64,000 bases of DNA, taken from Candidatus Rifleibacteriota bacterium. GTDB taxonomy: Bacteria > Muiribacteriota > Ozemobacteria > Ozemobacterales > Ozemobacteraceae. Location of the stretch: positions 46,734-110,733 of the forward strand of contig JADFYG010000002.1 of assembly GCA_015233155.1 (NCBI GenBank), in the 5' to 3' direction. Shown here in pieces: positions 1 through 10,834 of this stretch (positions are counted from its first letter, which is position 1; each line of letters starts with the position of its first letter). Position numbers and translations under genes: made by a program. The notes below the pieces were generated by a model. It was given only the letters and a program-made list of their open reading frames with translations. It was not told the DNA's origin and searched no databases.

Positions 1-825
1 CTTTCCATGGAAGTCACATACCTGAGCAAAACCTGGGAAGTGGACCCATTCGCCCCACAACCCACCGACGGCAATTCCGGCCGCAAATTCACCTATCATC
101 TGGTATCAGATTTCACGGACAACACAAAACTGACCTATGACTTCGAGCAAAAGTGGGATGCTTTCGCAAGTGAATCCGGAGCCATAAAAAACATATTTGA
201 ACTCGATATGAAACTCACGGACAGCGTCAGCTCCAAAGGCAAAATTTCTCTGCTCAATGATCGCGATGGCGATGGACAGACATTCAACGGAAAGGTGTTA
301 GAACGCAACGACCGCACCGGTTACTTCGAAGTCACATCTAATGTAAATCCAAGGGTGTTTACAAAGGGAAGTGTCGAACATCAGGTGCGCTGGCAAGATA
401 CCGCTTCATCCGACACCCGTATCGATTACATCAGCGAAACGACATATAACCTGACGCCAACAACAAGCCTGACCGGCGGAATCCAGCACGTCGATTACGA
501 GTTGCCGAGTGACCCGGGAAAGTCCAGTCTCGCGAACGCCTTGCTGGGCGAATTGAAAAAGAACTTTACGAAACGCTTCCGTGGCCGGGCACTGTATACC
601 CGTGGCATCGTCGATTACAAGGATGGCAAGACCAACTCCCGCGACTACGAAAATATGTATGGCGAAATGATATATGACATCAGTAAAGATGCCAGTCTGA
701 AGCTACGATTCGGTTATGACTATCCGGACGATCGCTGGGGCGTGACCGACAGCGACAACGGTCGTGACAATAAGACGGTGAAAACTCAGAAAACCTTCTA
801 TTTCGAAGCCAAAGCGAACTTCTAA
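1..825 (+). CDS. C-terminal part of an outer-membrane beta-barrel protein (5' end outside window)
   Basis: Frame is open to the window edge, no signal peptide, alternating beta-strand pattern, ends ...FEAKANF* with terminal Phe. Confidence 0.6.
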   Translation, partial: LSMEVTYLSKTWEVDPFAPQPTDGNSGRKFTYHLVSDFTDNTKLTYDFEQKWDAFASESGAIKNIFELDMKLTDSVSSKGKISLLNDRDGDGQTFNGKVLERNDRTGYFEVTSNVNPRVFTKGSVEHQVRWQDTASSDTRIDYISETTYNLTPTTSLTGGIQHVDYELPSDPGKSSLANALLGELKKNFTKRFRGRALYTRGIVDYKDGKTNSRDYENMYGEMIYDISKDASLKLRFGYDYPDDRWGVTDSDNGRDNKTVKTQKTFYFEAKANF

Positions 826-828
826 ACT

Positions 829-922
829 ATACAAAGAGGTATTGAAATTTGTTCAATTAATATCAGGAATTCTGGCGTAGGGGCGACTCCTACGCCAAAA
901 GTGAATGTACTTTTATATAAGT
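829..922. repeat. Dispersed repeat A copy 1, includes palindrome ggcgtagg-ggcgact-cctacgcc (874-896)
   Basis: acaaagaggtattgaaatttgttcaatt...ggcgtaggggcg...cttttatata matches 62163-62268. Confidence 0.7.
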
Positions 923-977
923 AGGGACACATGCATCACCGGGTCCAAACCCGGGATGAACACAAGGATGGCAAAAC

Positions 978-2144
978 ATGAGAAAAAAACTGTTGCTGCT
1001 GGTCATGATGCTGGCCGGTGCACTCATTTCAACCGGCTGTCTCCAGGAAGCCATGGTTATGCCCGTTGGTACGGTAAGCGGGAAAGTGGTGGTTCCGGCA
1101 GGCAAGGACCCGCTCGGTATCCAAATTACAGTTGCCGGCAATGCTGCCGACATAAACACATATACAAGCGCAACAGGCTCATTCACTCTCGAATTCCCTA
1201 AAAGCGGCCGGTATTTGCTGATCGCTCATAGTCGCAACTTCGATCCGGATTTCGCCTGGGTCGATATAACCGTGGAAAAGACAGTAACAGCACCCGATAT
1301 TGTGCTGTCCGAAAAGGTTGTAGGCGAAGGCAAATGGTTTGGTACGATCGTGGACTTCCCTGACGCCACGGGATTCAAAATCAAGAGTATCGACCCGAAA
1401 TGGGCTACCGATACGGTCAAAATGTATGACGACGGTACGCACGGCGACAAATTCGCAAACGACGGCATATACACGCTGAGTCTCAACAATCTTCCCACCG
1501 GATCGCAACAATATTCCCTCATCTGGACGGGCAAAAACGGCGACAAGGAAGAGATGGACCCACATAGAGAGAGCATTCTTGCTGGAAAATCGGTGATTAA
1601 CATCCGCGAAGCAACAGAGAAACTTGCTACTGGTCGCGTAACATCAACGCTCACGGGGGTTAACTATGCGGAAATCGTTCTTGCAACCAAAGCTGGAACA
1701 CGAAAAATCTTCCTGAACTCCGACGGGACATACGACATGCCTATGGAGGGCAATGGACGTGAATATCTCGTATTCCGAAGTCCGAATTTCGACATCCGTC
1801 CGATACCGGTAAACCTGAGCACTATGCCGCTTTATACCGTCCCGGACGTGGCGATGGTAGCCAAGGCGCCAAACACGGCCAAATTCATACTTATTAAGTC
1901 GGACTTCCCGGACGTGACAAATCCGACACTGGTCGCAGACTTCACCAACTGGCAACCTCAGGCCATGTATGACGATGGAACACATGGCGATGATGTTGCG
2001 GGAGATGGCGCTTACACGCTTACGATGACAAACGTTTCCCCGGGTTATCACAAATATGCGTTCAATCTTAGCACGACGAGTCAGGTGCGCGATCCATACG
2101 AGGAATCCGGCGACTCTCAATACTCAATTCTATTGGTGAAATGA
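978..2144 (+). CDS. Putative lipoprotein with two MYDDGTHGD...DGxYT Ca-binding-like ('choice-of-anchor X') domains
   Basis: Lipobox ALISTGC; repeats MYDDGTHGDKFANDGIYT and MYDDGTHGDDVAGDGAYT. Confidence 0.75.
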   Translation: MRKKLLLLVMMLAGALISTGCLQEAMVMPVGTVSGKVVVPAGKDPLGIQITVAGNAADINTYTSATGSFTLEFPKSGRYLLIAHSRNFDPDFAWVDITVEKTVTAPDIVLSEKVVGEGKWFGTIVDFPDATGFKIKSIDPKWATDTVKMYDDGTHGDKFANDGIYTLSLNNLPTGSQQYSLIWTGKNGDKEEMDPHRESILAGKSVINIREATEKLATGRVTSTLTGVNYAEIVLATKAGTRKIFLNSDGTYDMPMEGNGREYLVFRSPNFDIRPIPVNLSTMPLYTVPDVAMVAKAPNTAKFILIKSDFPDVTNPTLVADFTNWQPQAMYDDGTHGDDVAGDGAYTLTMTNVSPGYHKYAFNLSTTSQVRDPYEESGDSQYSILLVK

Positions 2145-3415
2145 CGATGAAACCGCTCGGCAATATTCTGCAAACCTGTCTTAGATCTGCTTCCATACTT
2201 GTCCTTATTGGAACTTTTCTTGTCCCACCTCCGGCGATTGCGCGTGATCTTTCCGAACCCGTGAACTTCTTTCACGAAAGCGGCGCACTTATCGACATAG
2301 AGGATCCTGTTCTCGACGACAAGGGTCCCGGATGGTATACGTATCCGCTGGATTCGCGTCTTCAACGTGGAATGTTTGATCTGACACGATTTTCCGCTTA
2401 CGAAGAAGGTCAGGTAGTTACGTTCGTGATTCAAATGCGCACGAACATTCTCACCCGATGGCCGGATTCGGGAAAAGGCGAAGAGCAGGGATTCGTAGCA
2501 AACCTATTCGACATTTATCTCGATACCGACGGTCGCCCGGGAAGTGGCCACACAAAAGCTTTGCCAGGACGTGATGTTGATTTCGCCGACGGGATGGGCT
2601 GGGAAAAGGTCATTCTGGTCTCACCATTGGCCCAGTACGAAGTCATGGACAGACTTCGCGAGAAAACCGACGATCCACAATTTATGGAAATCGTAAAAGA
2701 TATCGTGATTCCTGATTATGTCCAGGTTCAGCGTGATTGCATCATAGTGAAAATCAACAAGGAATTCATCGGTAACCCAACACCAGACTGGGGTTATCAA
2801 TGTTTCAGCATGGGATTCAGGCGCATTGTTTCACCGAACCAGCTGTTCAATATGGATGTGCGTGCGTTCAGTTCAAATACAGATTTCGGCGGCGGCTGGG
2901 ACACTTACGGTGACCCGATTCCGATCGATCTGATCATGCCTGAAGGCAAAGACCAGTATGAGATTTTGCGTGAGTATCGATCTCAACCATTCAGAAACAA
3001 TATAGCCTATGCGAAAGTGCCTTTCGTATACGGAAAAAAAGCAAGAAATACCATGACACATGCAGACTCTATCAACGCTATGCCAATTTCTGCAATCCCT
3101 GACGGATCTGCTTTATCGGGAAACACTCCCGTTGTGAAACCGTATTTACCGGTGCCGATATCCGCCCCGATTATTCTGACCTATCCCGACCAGACGCCTG
3201 CATTGACAAGCTCGCAAAAAAAGGCATCAAGTGGCCAACCGATTGTGAAGCCATCCGGTGACAATGCTGTGAAACAATCTGAAAATGATTCTCAAGGCGG
3301 GTTTCAACCACTTTACATCTCAAAACCCGTAAAAAAAACAAGTCCGGCAATTGTGAATGATGGATTCAAACCACTTCCAAGACCTTCCGGATTCCAGCCA
3401 CTTGGTAGGCAATGA
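2141..3415 (+). CDS. Secreted protein with glucodextranase C-terminal-like (DOMON-like) domain
   Basis: Signal peptide; FDLTRFSAYEEGQVVTFVIQM...FDIYLDTDGRPGSG..LPGRDVDFADGMGWEKVI; 4-bp overlap with previous gene. Confidence 0.65.
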   Translation: MTMKPLGNILQTCLRSASILVLIGTFLVPPPAIARDLSEPVNFFHESGALIDIEDPVLDDKGPGWYTYPLDSRLQRGMFDLTRFSAYEEGQVVTFVIQMRTNILTRWPDSGKGEEQGFVANLFDIYLDTDGRPGSGHTKALPGRDVDFADGMGWEKVILVSPLAQYEVMDRLREKTDDPQFMEIVKDIVIPDYVQVQRDCIIVKINKEFIGNPTPDWGYQCFSMGFRRIVSPNQLFNMDVRAFSSNTDFGGGWDTYGDPIPIDLIMPEGKDQYEILREYRSQPFRNNIAYAKVPFVYGKKARNTMTHADSINAMPISAIPDGSALSGNTPVVKPYLPVPISAPIILTYPDQTPALTSSQKKASSGQPIVKPSGDNAVKQSENDSQGGFQPLYISKPVKKTSPAIVNDGFKPLPRPSGFQPLGRQ

Positions 3416-3510
3416 AGGAAAGAGGCCGTGAAACCGATGCCAGAACCCGAAATATCGTCAATGATTCTGCTAATTGTGCCGACAATGGGAACATCAGGAG
3501 GAAGACCTCG

Positions 3511-4500
3511 ATGAAAATGACGCACAAACGCCTTGCCGGCGTGCTGTTCATGGCTCTGCTGCTGATTGTGACTGGAATTACACCAGTAACTGCACAGTCA
3601 GCACGTTCCCGCGGAATGGGCGGCGCGTTCCTTGGCGTGTCTGATGACGAGTCCGCAACGACATACAATCCGGCGGGCTTGTCACAAATTCAGGGACGTG
3701 AAGCTGCAGTCCAGGCGAAGGTGAATGAGCGCGACCTCTTCAACTGGAATTCAGTGACTTTCACAGGCCACATCTATGAAGACAATCCAAAAGAAAATTT
3801 TTCGGTAACTGATTATCTCGAACATAATGTCCTCGAAGAACCACTCCCGCGGCGACCAAAATATAGTTATGGGGTGGACTATACTCAGGACACAAGATAC
3901 CCCGATTTCGGAAAACTGGCTGGCGGCGATTTTATCGGTGTAAAAAAACAAGTCGATGACATACATCTGTCATTCGGAACACGTTTCCCGATTGCTCGTC
4001 GAATGCTCGCCCGAGAGCAGCTATATGCTGGTCTGAAGTTTCAATTCACCAACGTCGATCGCTGGATAAAAACACTGAATACACATGCATCACGTGACAC
4101 CCAGGCAATGGGATTCGGTTTGATGTATCATTACAACGATCGTATCACTGGTGGCCTGACTGTTGATAATCTCCTCGAACGCGTTACTGGTGCTGACTCA
4201 GTACATGACGGCGCCACCCTGAATATGGGTGCGTCAATGAAACTAACCAAGGGAACGACTGTTTCGGCAGATATGGTGAATGTCACGAACTCATCTAATT
4301 CAACCCAGCAACAGTACCGGGTAGGCCTTGAAAAAAAATTCATAGAAAATGACTTCACGGTACGAATGGGTGCCTGGAATGGCACATTGACACTTGGTTT
4401 CGGTCTGACTTTATTACCCAACCTGCGCTTCGACTACGCATACTATACCGGCGATATCGTTAAGGAGCACTACGTGGGCTCCCACTACACGTTCGATTGA
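3511..4500 (+). CDS. Outer-membrane protein, PorV/FadL/UPF0164-like
   Basis: Start at 3511 with RBS caggagga; SARSRGMGGAFLGVSDDESATTYNPAGLSQI motif; beta-barrel pattern. Confidence 0.65.
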   Translation: MKMTHKRLAGVLFMALLLIVTGITPVTAQSARSRGMGGAFLGVSDDESATTYNPAGLSQIQGREAAVQAKVNERDLFNWNSVTFTGHIYEDNPKENFSVTDYLEHNVLEEPLPRRPKYSYGVDYTQDTRYPDFGKLAGGDFIGVKKQVDDIHLSFGTRFPIARRMLAREQLYAGLKFQFTNVDRWIKTLNTHASRDTQAMGFGLMYHYNDRITGGLTVDNLLERVTGADSVHDGATLNMGASMKLTKGTTVSADMVNVTNSSNSTQQQYRVGLEKKFIENDFTVRMGAWNGTLTLGFGLTLLPNLRFDYAYYTGDIVKEHYVGSHYTFD

Positions 4501-4556
4501 CAAATATCTCCTGCGATAGATCCATGATCTGAAGCGGTTAAAACACGGTTTCTCGC

Positions 4557-4595
4557 ACCCCTCTCGCAGTTAATATGCGAGAGGGGTGTTTTTTT
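4557..4595 (+). terminator. Rho-independent terminator
   Basis: acccctctcgca-gttaata-tgcgagaggggt followed by gttttttt. Confidence 0.93.
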
Positions 4596-4661
4596 GAATC
4601 AAGGCCGGATTTGTGGTATCACTTATTCACAAGCATGAATGCCATCACTGGGGAATTGAAC

Positions 4662-5705
4662 ATGAGCGGTCGCTTTTCGACTCGCAGGACTTTCGCGATT
4701 ATCTTTTTCATAACCATGGATTTTTTACTGAGACTCTTCGCCCCATACTCAGCGCAGGCGGGAGTTGCCAGTTCAGCGGTCGATTTCGAGAGACAGGTTG
4801 TTTCAGTGTGGGGCATTGGCGGGCAACCCTGGGAAGAATCATCCTCCTACGAAGAAGAACGAGCCCGTGCCTGGATGGATGCACTTCACCATGCTTATGA
4901 AGAAACTCTCGGAATACCGCTTTCCGAAGGACTGGATGTTCGTAACGCACTTCACCAGTATCCGACATTGCGACCACATATGAGTCGTATTCTGCTGGCA
5001 GCTCCTCGCACGTTTTTTGAAGAAGATGAATCCAAATTGATTCGATGCCGGGTTGAACTCCCATTCACGGGGCCTGCCGGACTTCGTTCTGCGCTATTTC
5101 TAGCCGCTCTACATCCGCATGGAAGCGAACCACGCGTTTTCGTTGGCACAGATTCAGCTATTGCAACAGAGTCCAGGCTGATCGATCCAGCCGATACGCT
5201 GGGAGTAACCGTTTCGCACACAATAACAGGATCCGCCTCACCAGTATTACGTGTGGTAATTGACCTGCGCGAGACTTTTTTTGAACCTTCGCTGTTTCCG
5301 CGATTCTTTGATGACGAAGGACGGTTAATATACCAGGAGGGGCGTATTTCATCGAGCGAACGATTCAGCCGCCCTGTCGTTCGCTTTTCTCAGGACATCG
5401 CTGATGCTGTAAAGGGACTCAAGGACGACCAGCTCCTTTACGCGTCCGGACGCACTCCATTGTTATCAAGACGCGACGTAGTGATACGCACTCCCGACGA
5501 TGATTTTATCAGACGCTTCTGTCGCAGACTCGACACCGAACCTTTCTGGAAAGGCGAGATCCTGATCATTCACGGAAATCGCGTCATACCTCCAGGAGCT
5601 ATAGTGAAATCTTCCGCTCGGGATGGCAGCAAAAAATCTGACGGCGCATCTACATCCGGAGAGCCCACCAAGCCTGCTGCGACTGGGCGCACACGCCGCA
5701 AATAA
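4662..5705 (+). CDS. Hypothetical secreted protein
   Basis: Long ORF with signal peptide; start chosen by upstream ggggaattgaac (4635 also possible). Confidence 0.6.
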   Translation: MSGRFSTRRTFAIIFFITMDFLLRLFAPYSAQAGVASSAVDFERQVVSVWGIGGQPWEESSSYEEERARAWMDALHHAYEETLGIPLSEGLDVRNALHQYPTLRPHMSRILLAAPRTFFEEDESKLIRCRVELPFTGPAGLRSALFLAALHPHGSEPRVFVGTDSAIATESRLIDPADTLGVTVSHTITGSASPVLRVVIDLRETFFEPSLFPRFFDDEGRLIYQEGRISSSERFSRPVVRFSQDIADAVKGLKDDQLLYASGRTPLLSRRDVVIRTPDDDFIRRFCRRLDTEPFWKGEILIIHGNRVIPPGAIVKSSARDGSKKSDGASTSGEPTKPAATGRTRRK

Positions 5706-5866
5706 AATGAATTATGCAATGAAAGGTTTCCCTTTTCATATAATCCGGAAATTCCGCGCAGGAAACATTAACGACTACCCAAAAGAAAACCATCTTCAAT
5801 ATAGTCTTTGTATTTATAACTATTAACAAAATTGACGTTACCACTTATGAATCCAGGAGATTACTT

Positions 5867-6871
5867 ATGGCATTAGTAAAAAATAGTAGCATTTCCCGGT
5901 CCCTCGGCACTTTGACACCGGCGGCTATTTTCACATCTCTTCTATTATGTGCCGCATTTATCTTTGTTTCATCTGCCTCTGGCGCGGCAAAAGTAGCCCC
6001 CGGAACCATGCCGGATGAAGGACTCCTGCTACGGCAGATCGAACGTTGTGAAAAGTATCTATACTCCCAAACCGGCGATGGAGCATTGACTGAACGGCTT
6101 ACCCGTATCGAACGCGATTTACTTGGTCGTGTTTCATCATCTTCTCCGGCACGAAAAGTAGAAAATCTTTCTAATTTTCTGTTTCGGGGCGATTCAAGAT
6201 CTCCCTCCCTGGACCTCAAGATTAACTATCTGGAATGGAATGTTTTTCACGAAACAAGGGTTGGTCCCTTGGTCGAACGTCTCAATGCCTTGGATAAAAA
6301 ACTTTCAGGTAAACCATCGAGCGAACCGCTGGCCTTCAGAATCGAACAACTTGTAGCTATGATTGCCGATAATGGCATCGTATTACTCCACCAGGTGACG
6401 ATTCCACGCGGTCATGAGATTCGCGTACGCATTGGGAAGCCCTTGAGCAGCCGAGATGCAAAAATCGGAAGCGAAATTCCTCTGACGGTCATAGATGACG
6501 TGTTCATCGACCACAATATTCTGGTGATCGGAAAAGGAGAGTTGGCAGTCGGTGAACTGGATCAGGTGCGTCCCGCCGGCCGTTTCGGTCGCACCGGACG
6601 CTTGAAGATGACGATACGCGAAGTGAATTCCATAGATGGAACCATCATACCGGTCGCTTTTACAGATTTGGCTATGAACGAAATCGATAAGAAAAAATTG
6701 GGAATGGCTGCAGGCGCTTCAGCAGTGGGATATCTTGCCCTGGGGCCGGTTGGCCTTGTCGGCGGAATTTTTGTGAAAGGCAAAGAAGCCGAGCTTCCGA
6801 AAGACAGTGAGCTGATTTTGACAGCCACTGAGGATACCAGGGTAAATGGCGTCGTCATAAATCGTCACTGA
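5867..6871 (+). CDS. Hypothetical secreted protein, coiled-coil N-terminus, glycine-rich C-terminal hydrophobic segment
   Basis: Signal peptide; GMAAGASAVGYLALGPVGLVGGIFVKGKEAELPKDSELILT. Confidence 0.6.
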   Translation: MALVKNSSISRSLGTLTPAAIFTSLLLCAAFIFVSSASGAAKVAPGTMPDEGLLLRQIERCEKYLYSQTGDGALTERLTRIERDLLGRVSSSSPARKVENLSNFLFRGDSRSPSLDLKINYLEWNVFHETRVGPLVERLNALDKKLSGKPSSEPLAFRIEQLVAMIADNGIVLLHQVTIPRGHEIRVRIGKPLSSRDAKIGSEIPLTVIDDVFIDHNILVIGKGELAVGELDQVRPAGRFGRTGRLKMTIREVNSIDGTIIPVAFTDLAMNEIDKKKLGMAAGASAVGYLALGPVGLVGGIFVKGKEAELPKDSELILTATEDTRVNGVVINRH

Positions 6872-7036
6872 CACCGATCCTTCTTTCGATAGCATAAATG
6901 TAACAGCACCTTCGTCTCTTGTTTCCGATGCGTTTTTACTGCTTAAGAACTGTGCACAACAATTACGAGGTAAATCATGCCACAGGCTGGGAACACCCAC
7001 TTTTTTGCACTAAGCAATACTTAGGAAGATTATTAC

Positions 7037-8110
7037 ATGTGTCCGATTCTGTTCGAGTGGGGACCAATTCGTATCGGGTCATATGGCCTACTCCTGGCAC
7101 TGGCATTTGTCGGAGCAATAGTTGTCACGAACCGTGAGTTTCGCCGCAACGGGGCTGATCTGAACCTCGCCTGGGATATTTATCTCCTCGCGATTATCGG
7201 TGGAATGGGCGGTTCACGCACACTGTATCTGCTGGAAAACTGGCAACACTTCGTAAAGGACCCGTGGGGTGTTTTTTTCAACGGCACCGGTTTTTCCGTC
7301 ATCGGAGGCTTCCTGCTCGCATTCGCATTGTGCGCATGGCGACTGCGCATAGCAAAAGCCTCGTTCATAGCCATGGGCGATCTTGTTTCACCTGGGATGG
7401 TGACAGGTTATGCAATCGGGCGCTTGGGGTGTATAACTGCGGGTGACGGCTGTTATGGGGTTCCAACATTAATGCCTTGGGGAATGACCTTTCCTCATGG
7501 ACTTGTACCTACGTTGAGCGCAAAGAGTCTGATTCTCACACAACTTTTCAGAGAGCGGTTTCCTCAATTGCCAGTCCCGGTTGATATTCCGGTGCATCCA
7601 ACGCCACTATACGAGTCGCTTTCCGCGTGGGTAATGCTGATAATTCTCCTGAGACCTGGCTGGGAAATTGGCCCTGGGCGCCGTTTCTCGGTCTTCCTTG
7701 CCTGGTTCGGCATCTCGCGTTTTTTCGTCGAGTTTATTCGTCTTAATCCACGCGATCGCTTCGGCTTGTCGTCCGATCAGTGGCTTTCCATGGGAATCGC
7801 CTTTGCCGCGCTTATTCTTTGGTTCATTAGCCACAAATCTCAGCCTCGGGATAACTCCATAAAAACTTCACCCGAGTGTGTCTGCGAATCACATCCCGCC
7901 ACTTCCACTAAAATGATTGTCGAGAGCGTAAATAGTTCACAAATACCTTTTGCCCACCCAATGGAGAACGCCTCTTCAATTGCAGAAAAATGTGGTTCGG
8001 ACAACAAAGAAATCAGTAGTGAAAACGGCCCAACGGTAATTCAGGATATTTCTCCGACATCTAACCCCGAATCACTCAAGAAGTCATCAACCCAAAGCGC
8101 CACCAAATAA
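7037..8110 (+). CDS. lgt: Prolipoprotein diacylglyceryl transferase with hydrophilic C-terminal extension
   Basis: FEWGPIRIGSYGLLLALAF, GRLGCITAGDGCYG, HPTPLYES, RFFVEFIR. Confidence 0.9.
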   Translation: MCPILFEWGPIRIGSYGLLLALAFVGAIVVTNREFRRNGADLNLAWDIYLLAIIGGMGGSRTLYLLENWQHFVKDPWGVFFNGTGFSVIGGFLLAFALCAWRLRIAKASFIAMGDLVSPGMVTGYAIGRLGCITAGDGCYGVPTLMPWGMTFPHGLVPTLSAKSLILTQLFRERFPQLPVPVDIPVHPTPLYESLSAWVMLIILLRPGWEIGPGRRFSVFLAWFGISRFFVEFIRLNPRDRFGLSSDQWLSMGIAFAALILWFISHKSQPRDNSIKTSPECVCESHPATSTKMIVESVNSSQIPFAHPMENASSIAEKCGSDNKEISSENGPTVIQDISPTSNPESLKKSSTQSATK

Positions 8111-8375
8111 CGAATCAAGTGGCACTCCAGAATAATCCAAAGCAAAAAAACTCTTTCCGTCGGGCGTCGGGCAAAACTCCGCGTGGAATTAGCCCCAATA
8201 TGGATAATCCACCAAGCGCACATCCTTCGAACCAAGTCAAATACGAAAAACACAGCTCATTTTTGATCATCAAAGTGATAATACTACTCAATAAATAGCA
8301 ATACTACCAATAAGCTGTAAGATATCGCTCGCGCCACAATGGCAATCAAGAACATTAAACAATTATGAGCCCGAA

Positions 8376-9125
8376 TTATTTCTTGACCTTACCCTGTGCA
8401 GCGACCGCATCCATTGCCTTCGCAACTTCGTCGGCATCGCCGATGTAATAGTGCTTGATAGGCTTGAGCTGTGCGTCAAGCTCGTATACCAAGGGAATAC
8501 CGGTCGGAATATTAAGTTCCGGAATGTCCTGATCTGAAATATTGTCCAGATATTTTACTAGTGCCCGAAACGAATTGCCATGGGCAACCATCAATACTCG
8601 CTTGCCCGTTTTGATCATCGGAGCTATCGTCTCATGCCAAGCGGGCAGAAAACGCGCAACAGTATCCTTGAGACTTTCGCAGGTCGGTAACTCTTCGGGC
8701 TTCAGATCCGCATAGCGGCGGTCAAAACCAGGAAAGCGTTCGTCGGTTTTATCCAAAGCGGTAGGCGGAACATCATACGACCGGCGCCAGATCAACACCT
8801 GTTTTTCGCCATACTTCGCAGCAGTCTCAGACTTGTTCAATCCCTGCAAAGCCCCATAATGACGCTCATTCAGTCGCCAGTTACGGTAAACGGGAATCCA
8901 CATAAGATCCATTTCATCAAGCACATACCAAAGAGTACGAATGGCACGCTTCAAGACGGACGTGTAAACCACATCAAACGTGAATCCATTTTCCTTCAGA
9001 ACCTTGCCCGCTCGTTTTGCTTCGGCCTGCCCCTTTTCCGACAGATCGACGTCAGTCCAGCCGGTGAAACGGTTTTCCTTATTCCAGGTGCTCTCACCAT
9101 GGCGCACGAGAACTAGTTTATACAT
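8376..9125 (-). CDS. gpmA: 2,3-bisphosphoglycerate-dependent phosphoglycerate mutase
   Basis: [55 protein letters not shown]. Confidence 0.97.
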   Translation of the reverse strand: MYKLVLVRHGESTWNKENRFTGWTDVDLSEKGQAEAKRAGKVLKENGFTFDVVYTSVLKRAIRTLWYVLDEMDLMWIPVYRNWRLNERHYGALQGLNKSETAAKYGEKQVLIWRRSYDVPPTALDKTDERFPGFDRRYADLKPEELPTCESLKDTVARFLPAWHETIAPMIKTGKRVLMVAHGNSFRALVKYLDNISDQDIPELNIPTGIPLVYELDAQLKPIKHYYIGDADEVAKAMDAVAAQGKVKK

Positions 9126-9381
9126 TGTCGTTCTCCTTCTTTATTTAGGTTCTGTAAATCCATTGATGCTCAAGTCTCATATGGAACGCCCTCCGTTGTC
9201 AAGAGGTCATTGACGCCTTCTGCAGCGAATAGATATGGCGGATCCGCATTCCAGGGAATTCGGCGGCTTAGTCCCGCTCACTGTAATCTTGTGGATCTCG
9301 TGTATTTCAAACGCAAAGCCGGTATTTATAGTTAATTCCACGTGAGCCTGCAATTCCGATCGATGAATCAGCTCCGGATAA

Positions 9382-10500
9382 TTAGTCGTCAAAGAGACTG
9401 GCAATAACGCGATTTGCTATGATGATACCGGACCGTGCCAGTCGGAAAACATCGCCCGAGTGTTCGATGAACCCCAACGAGGTCTGCTCTTGGAGCGCTG
9501 CAAGTAGCGTCGAGGAGGGTAAACCAAAACGTCTCTCATAAGAACGAAGATTCAGGCCATCGGAAATCAGACGTAAATGCAACATAAGATACTCCCGCGC
9601 CTGAATCGAGGGGCTGAGAGGCTCTATCTCGCGCGGAACATCACCTAGCCAGTCGATAAGCGTTGCCGGATTGGTGCATCGCCTGCCATCCAGTGTTTCC
9701 ACGGCGGCTGGACCAAAACCGAGATAGTCGTTCCCATCCCAGTAACCCATATTATGGCGACAGCGGCCACCTTGACGCGCAAAGTTCGAGATTTCGTAAT
9801 GTTCAAAGTCTCTGCTACGCAGAACGGCTGCAAGTTCAAAAAGTTCTTCAGGACCAACATCTGCTGGATCCGGAAATTTGCCCGAAGCGACCGCTTCGCC
9901 AAGAGGAGTCTCGGGCTCAGCAGTTAAAAAATATGCGGAAATATGTTCAAGCTGAAACCGTTCGAGTAATTTGGCAAGATCTTCGGACACTGATGGACAT
10001 CCGGGGATACCCAGAATAAGATCGATTCCGACGCGTTTTGTGAGGGAAAAAGCAAGGTCAAGAGCTTTTTCTAACCGTGCTTGAGTTCCGAGTCGTCCAA
10101 GTCGTATGAGCTGGTCATCATCGAGTCGCTGAGCCCCAATGCTGAGTCGCAGCTTAGGCAGATCACGCAATATCGGTAAAAATTCGGGAGTCAGCGTTTC
10201 AGGATTGGTCTCAATGGTCCATTCAGCTATTGACGCGCCTCTGAGACATTTCGTGAGAAAATGGACAAGGCTGGCAAATGGTCTCGGACCAATAGCTGTT
10301 GGATTTCCACCACCGATGAACACTGTGGTAATACGACGTGCAAGATCAGACGAAAGACGCCTTGTCAGTTCTCGGGATATCCCATCAATATACTTGGAAA
10401 TGGTTTCCGGAGAAGGAATAGCGGATGCAAAGGCACAATAATCACATTTCTTAAGACAAAACGGGACATGAACGTACAAACCCAGAGGAGCAACCGACAT
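9382..10500 (-). CDS. HemW-like radical SAM (coproporphyrinogen III oxidase-like) protein
   Basis: LYVHVPFCLKKCDYCAFAS (CxxxCxxC), FIGGGNPT, SIGAQRLDDDQLIRLGRLGT, HYEISNFAR. Confidence 0.88.
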   Translation of the reverse strand: MSVAPLGLYVHVPFCLKKCDYCAFASAIPSPETISKYIDGISRELTRRLSSDLARRITTVFIGGGNPTAIGPRPFASLVHFLTKCLRGASIAEWTIETNPETLTPEFLPILRDLPKLRLSIGAQRLDDDQLIRLGRLGTQARLEKALDLAFSLTKRVGIDLILGIPGCPSVSEDLAKLLERFQLEHISAYFLTAEPETPLGEAVASGKFPDPADVGPEELFELAAVLRSRDFEHYEISNFARQGGRCRHNMGYWDGNDYLGFGPAAVETLDGRRCTNPATLIDWLGDVPREIEPLSPSIQAREYLMLHLRLISDGLNLRSYERRFGLPSSTLLAALQEQTSLGFIEHSGDVFRLARSGIIIANRVIASLFDD

Positions 10501-10834
10501 TTACCAACTCCAGTAACCGAGTGATTGAATGCATTCCACCGTAGTCATGATACAATGTCGGAAATGAAAAATTCGACACTAAATCAACTTTACGTCTTTT
10601 TCAATCCAGGTAATGTAATATGCATTTTTTGCAGATTGAATCGATTCTGTCGTTAAGCTCCAAATGATGAATTTGCCATCTTCTTTTCAGCCAAAATGCC
10701 AAATTTACAGCAGAATAAATATTTGCACCTGGATTCTTATATGCACCTGTCTGATGCTGAAAATGCAAGTTTACGGGGAGTCAATCAATCAAACCATGGC
10801 AACCCAACCATCGGTTATTTCAGGAGGAAAAATC

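Noticed and set aside
9207-9404. 65-aa - strand ORF between gpmA and the hemW-like gene
   Set aside because: No RBS or recognisable family; overlaps the hemW-like 3' end.
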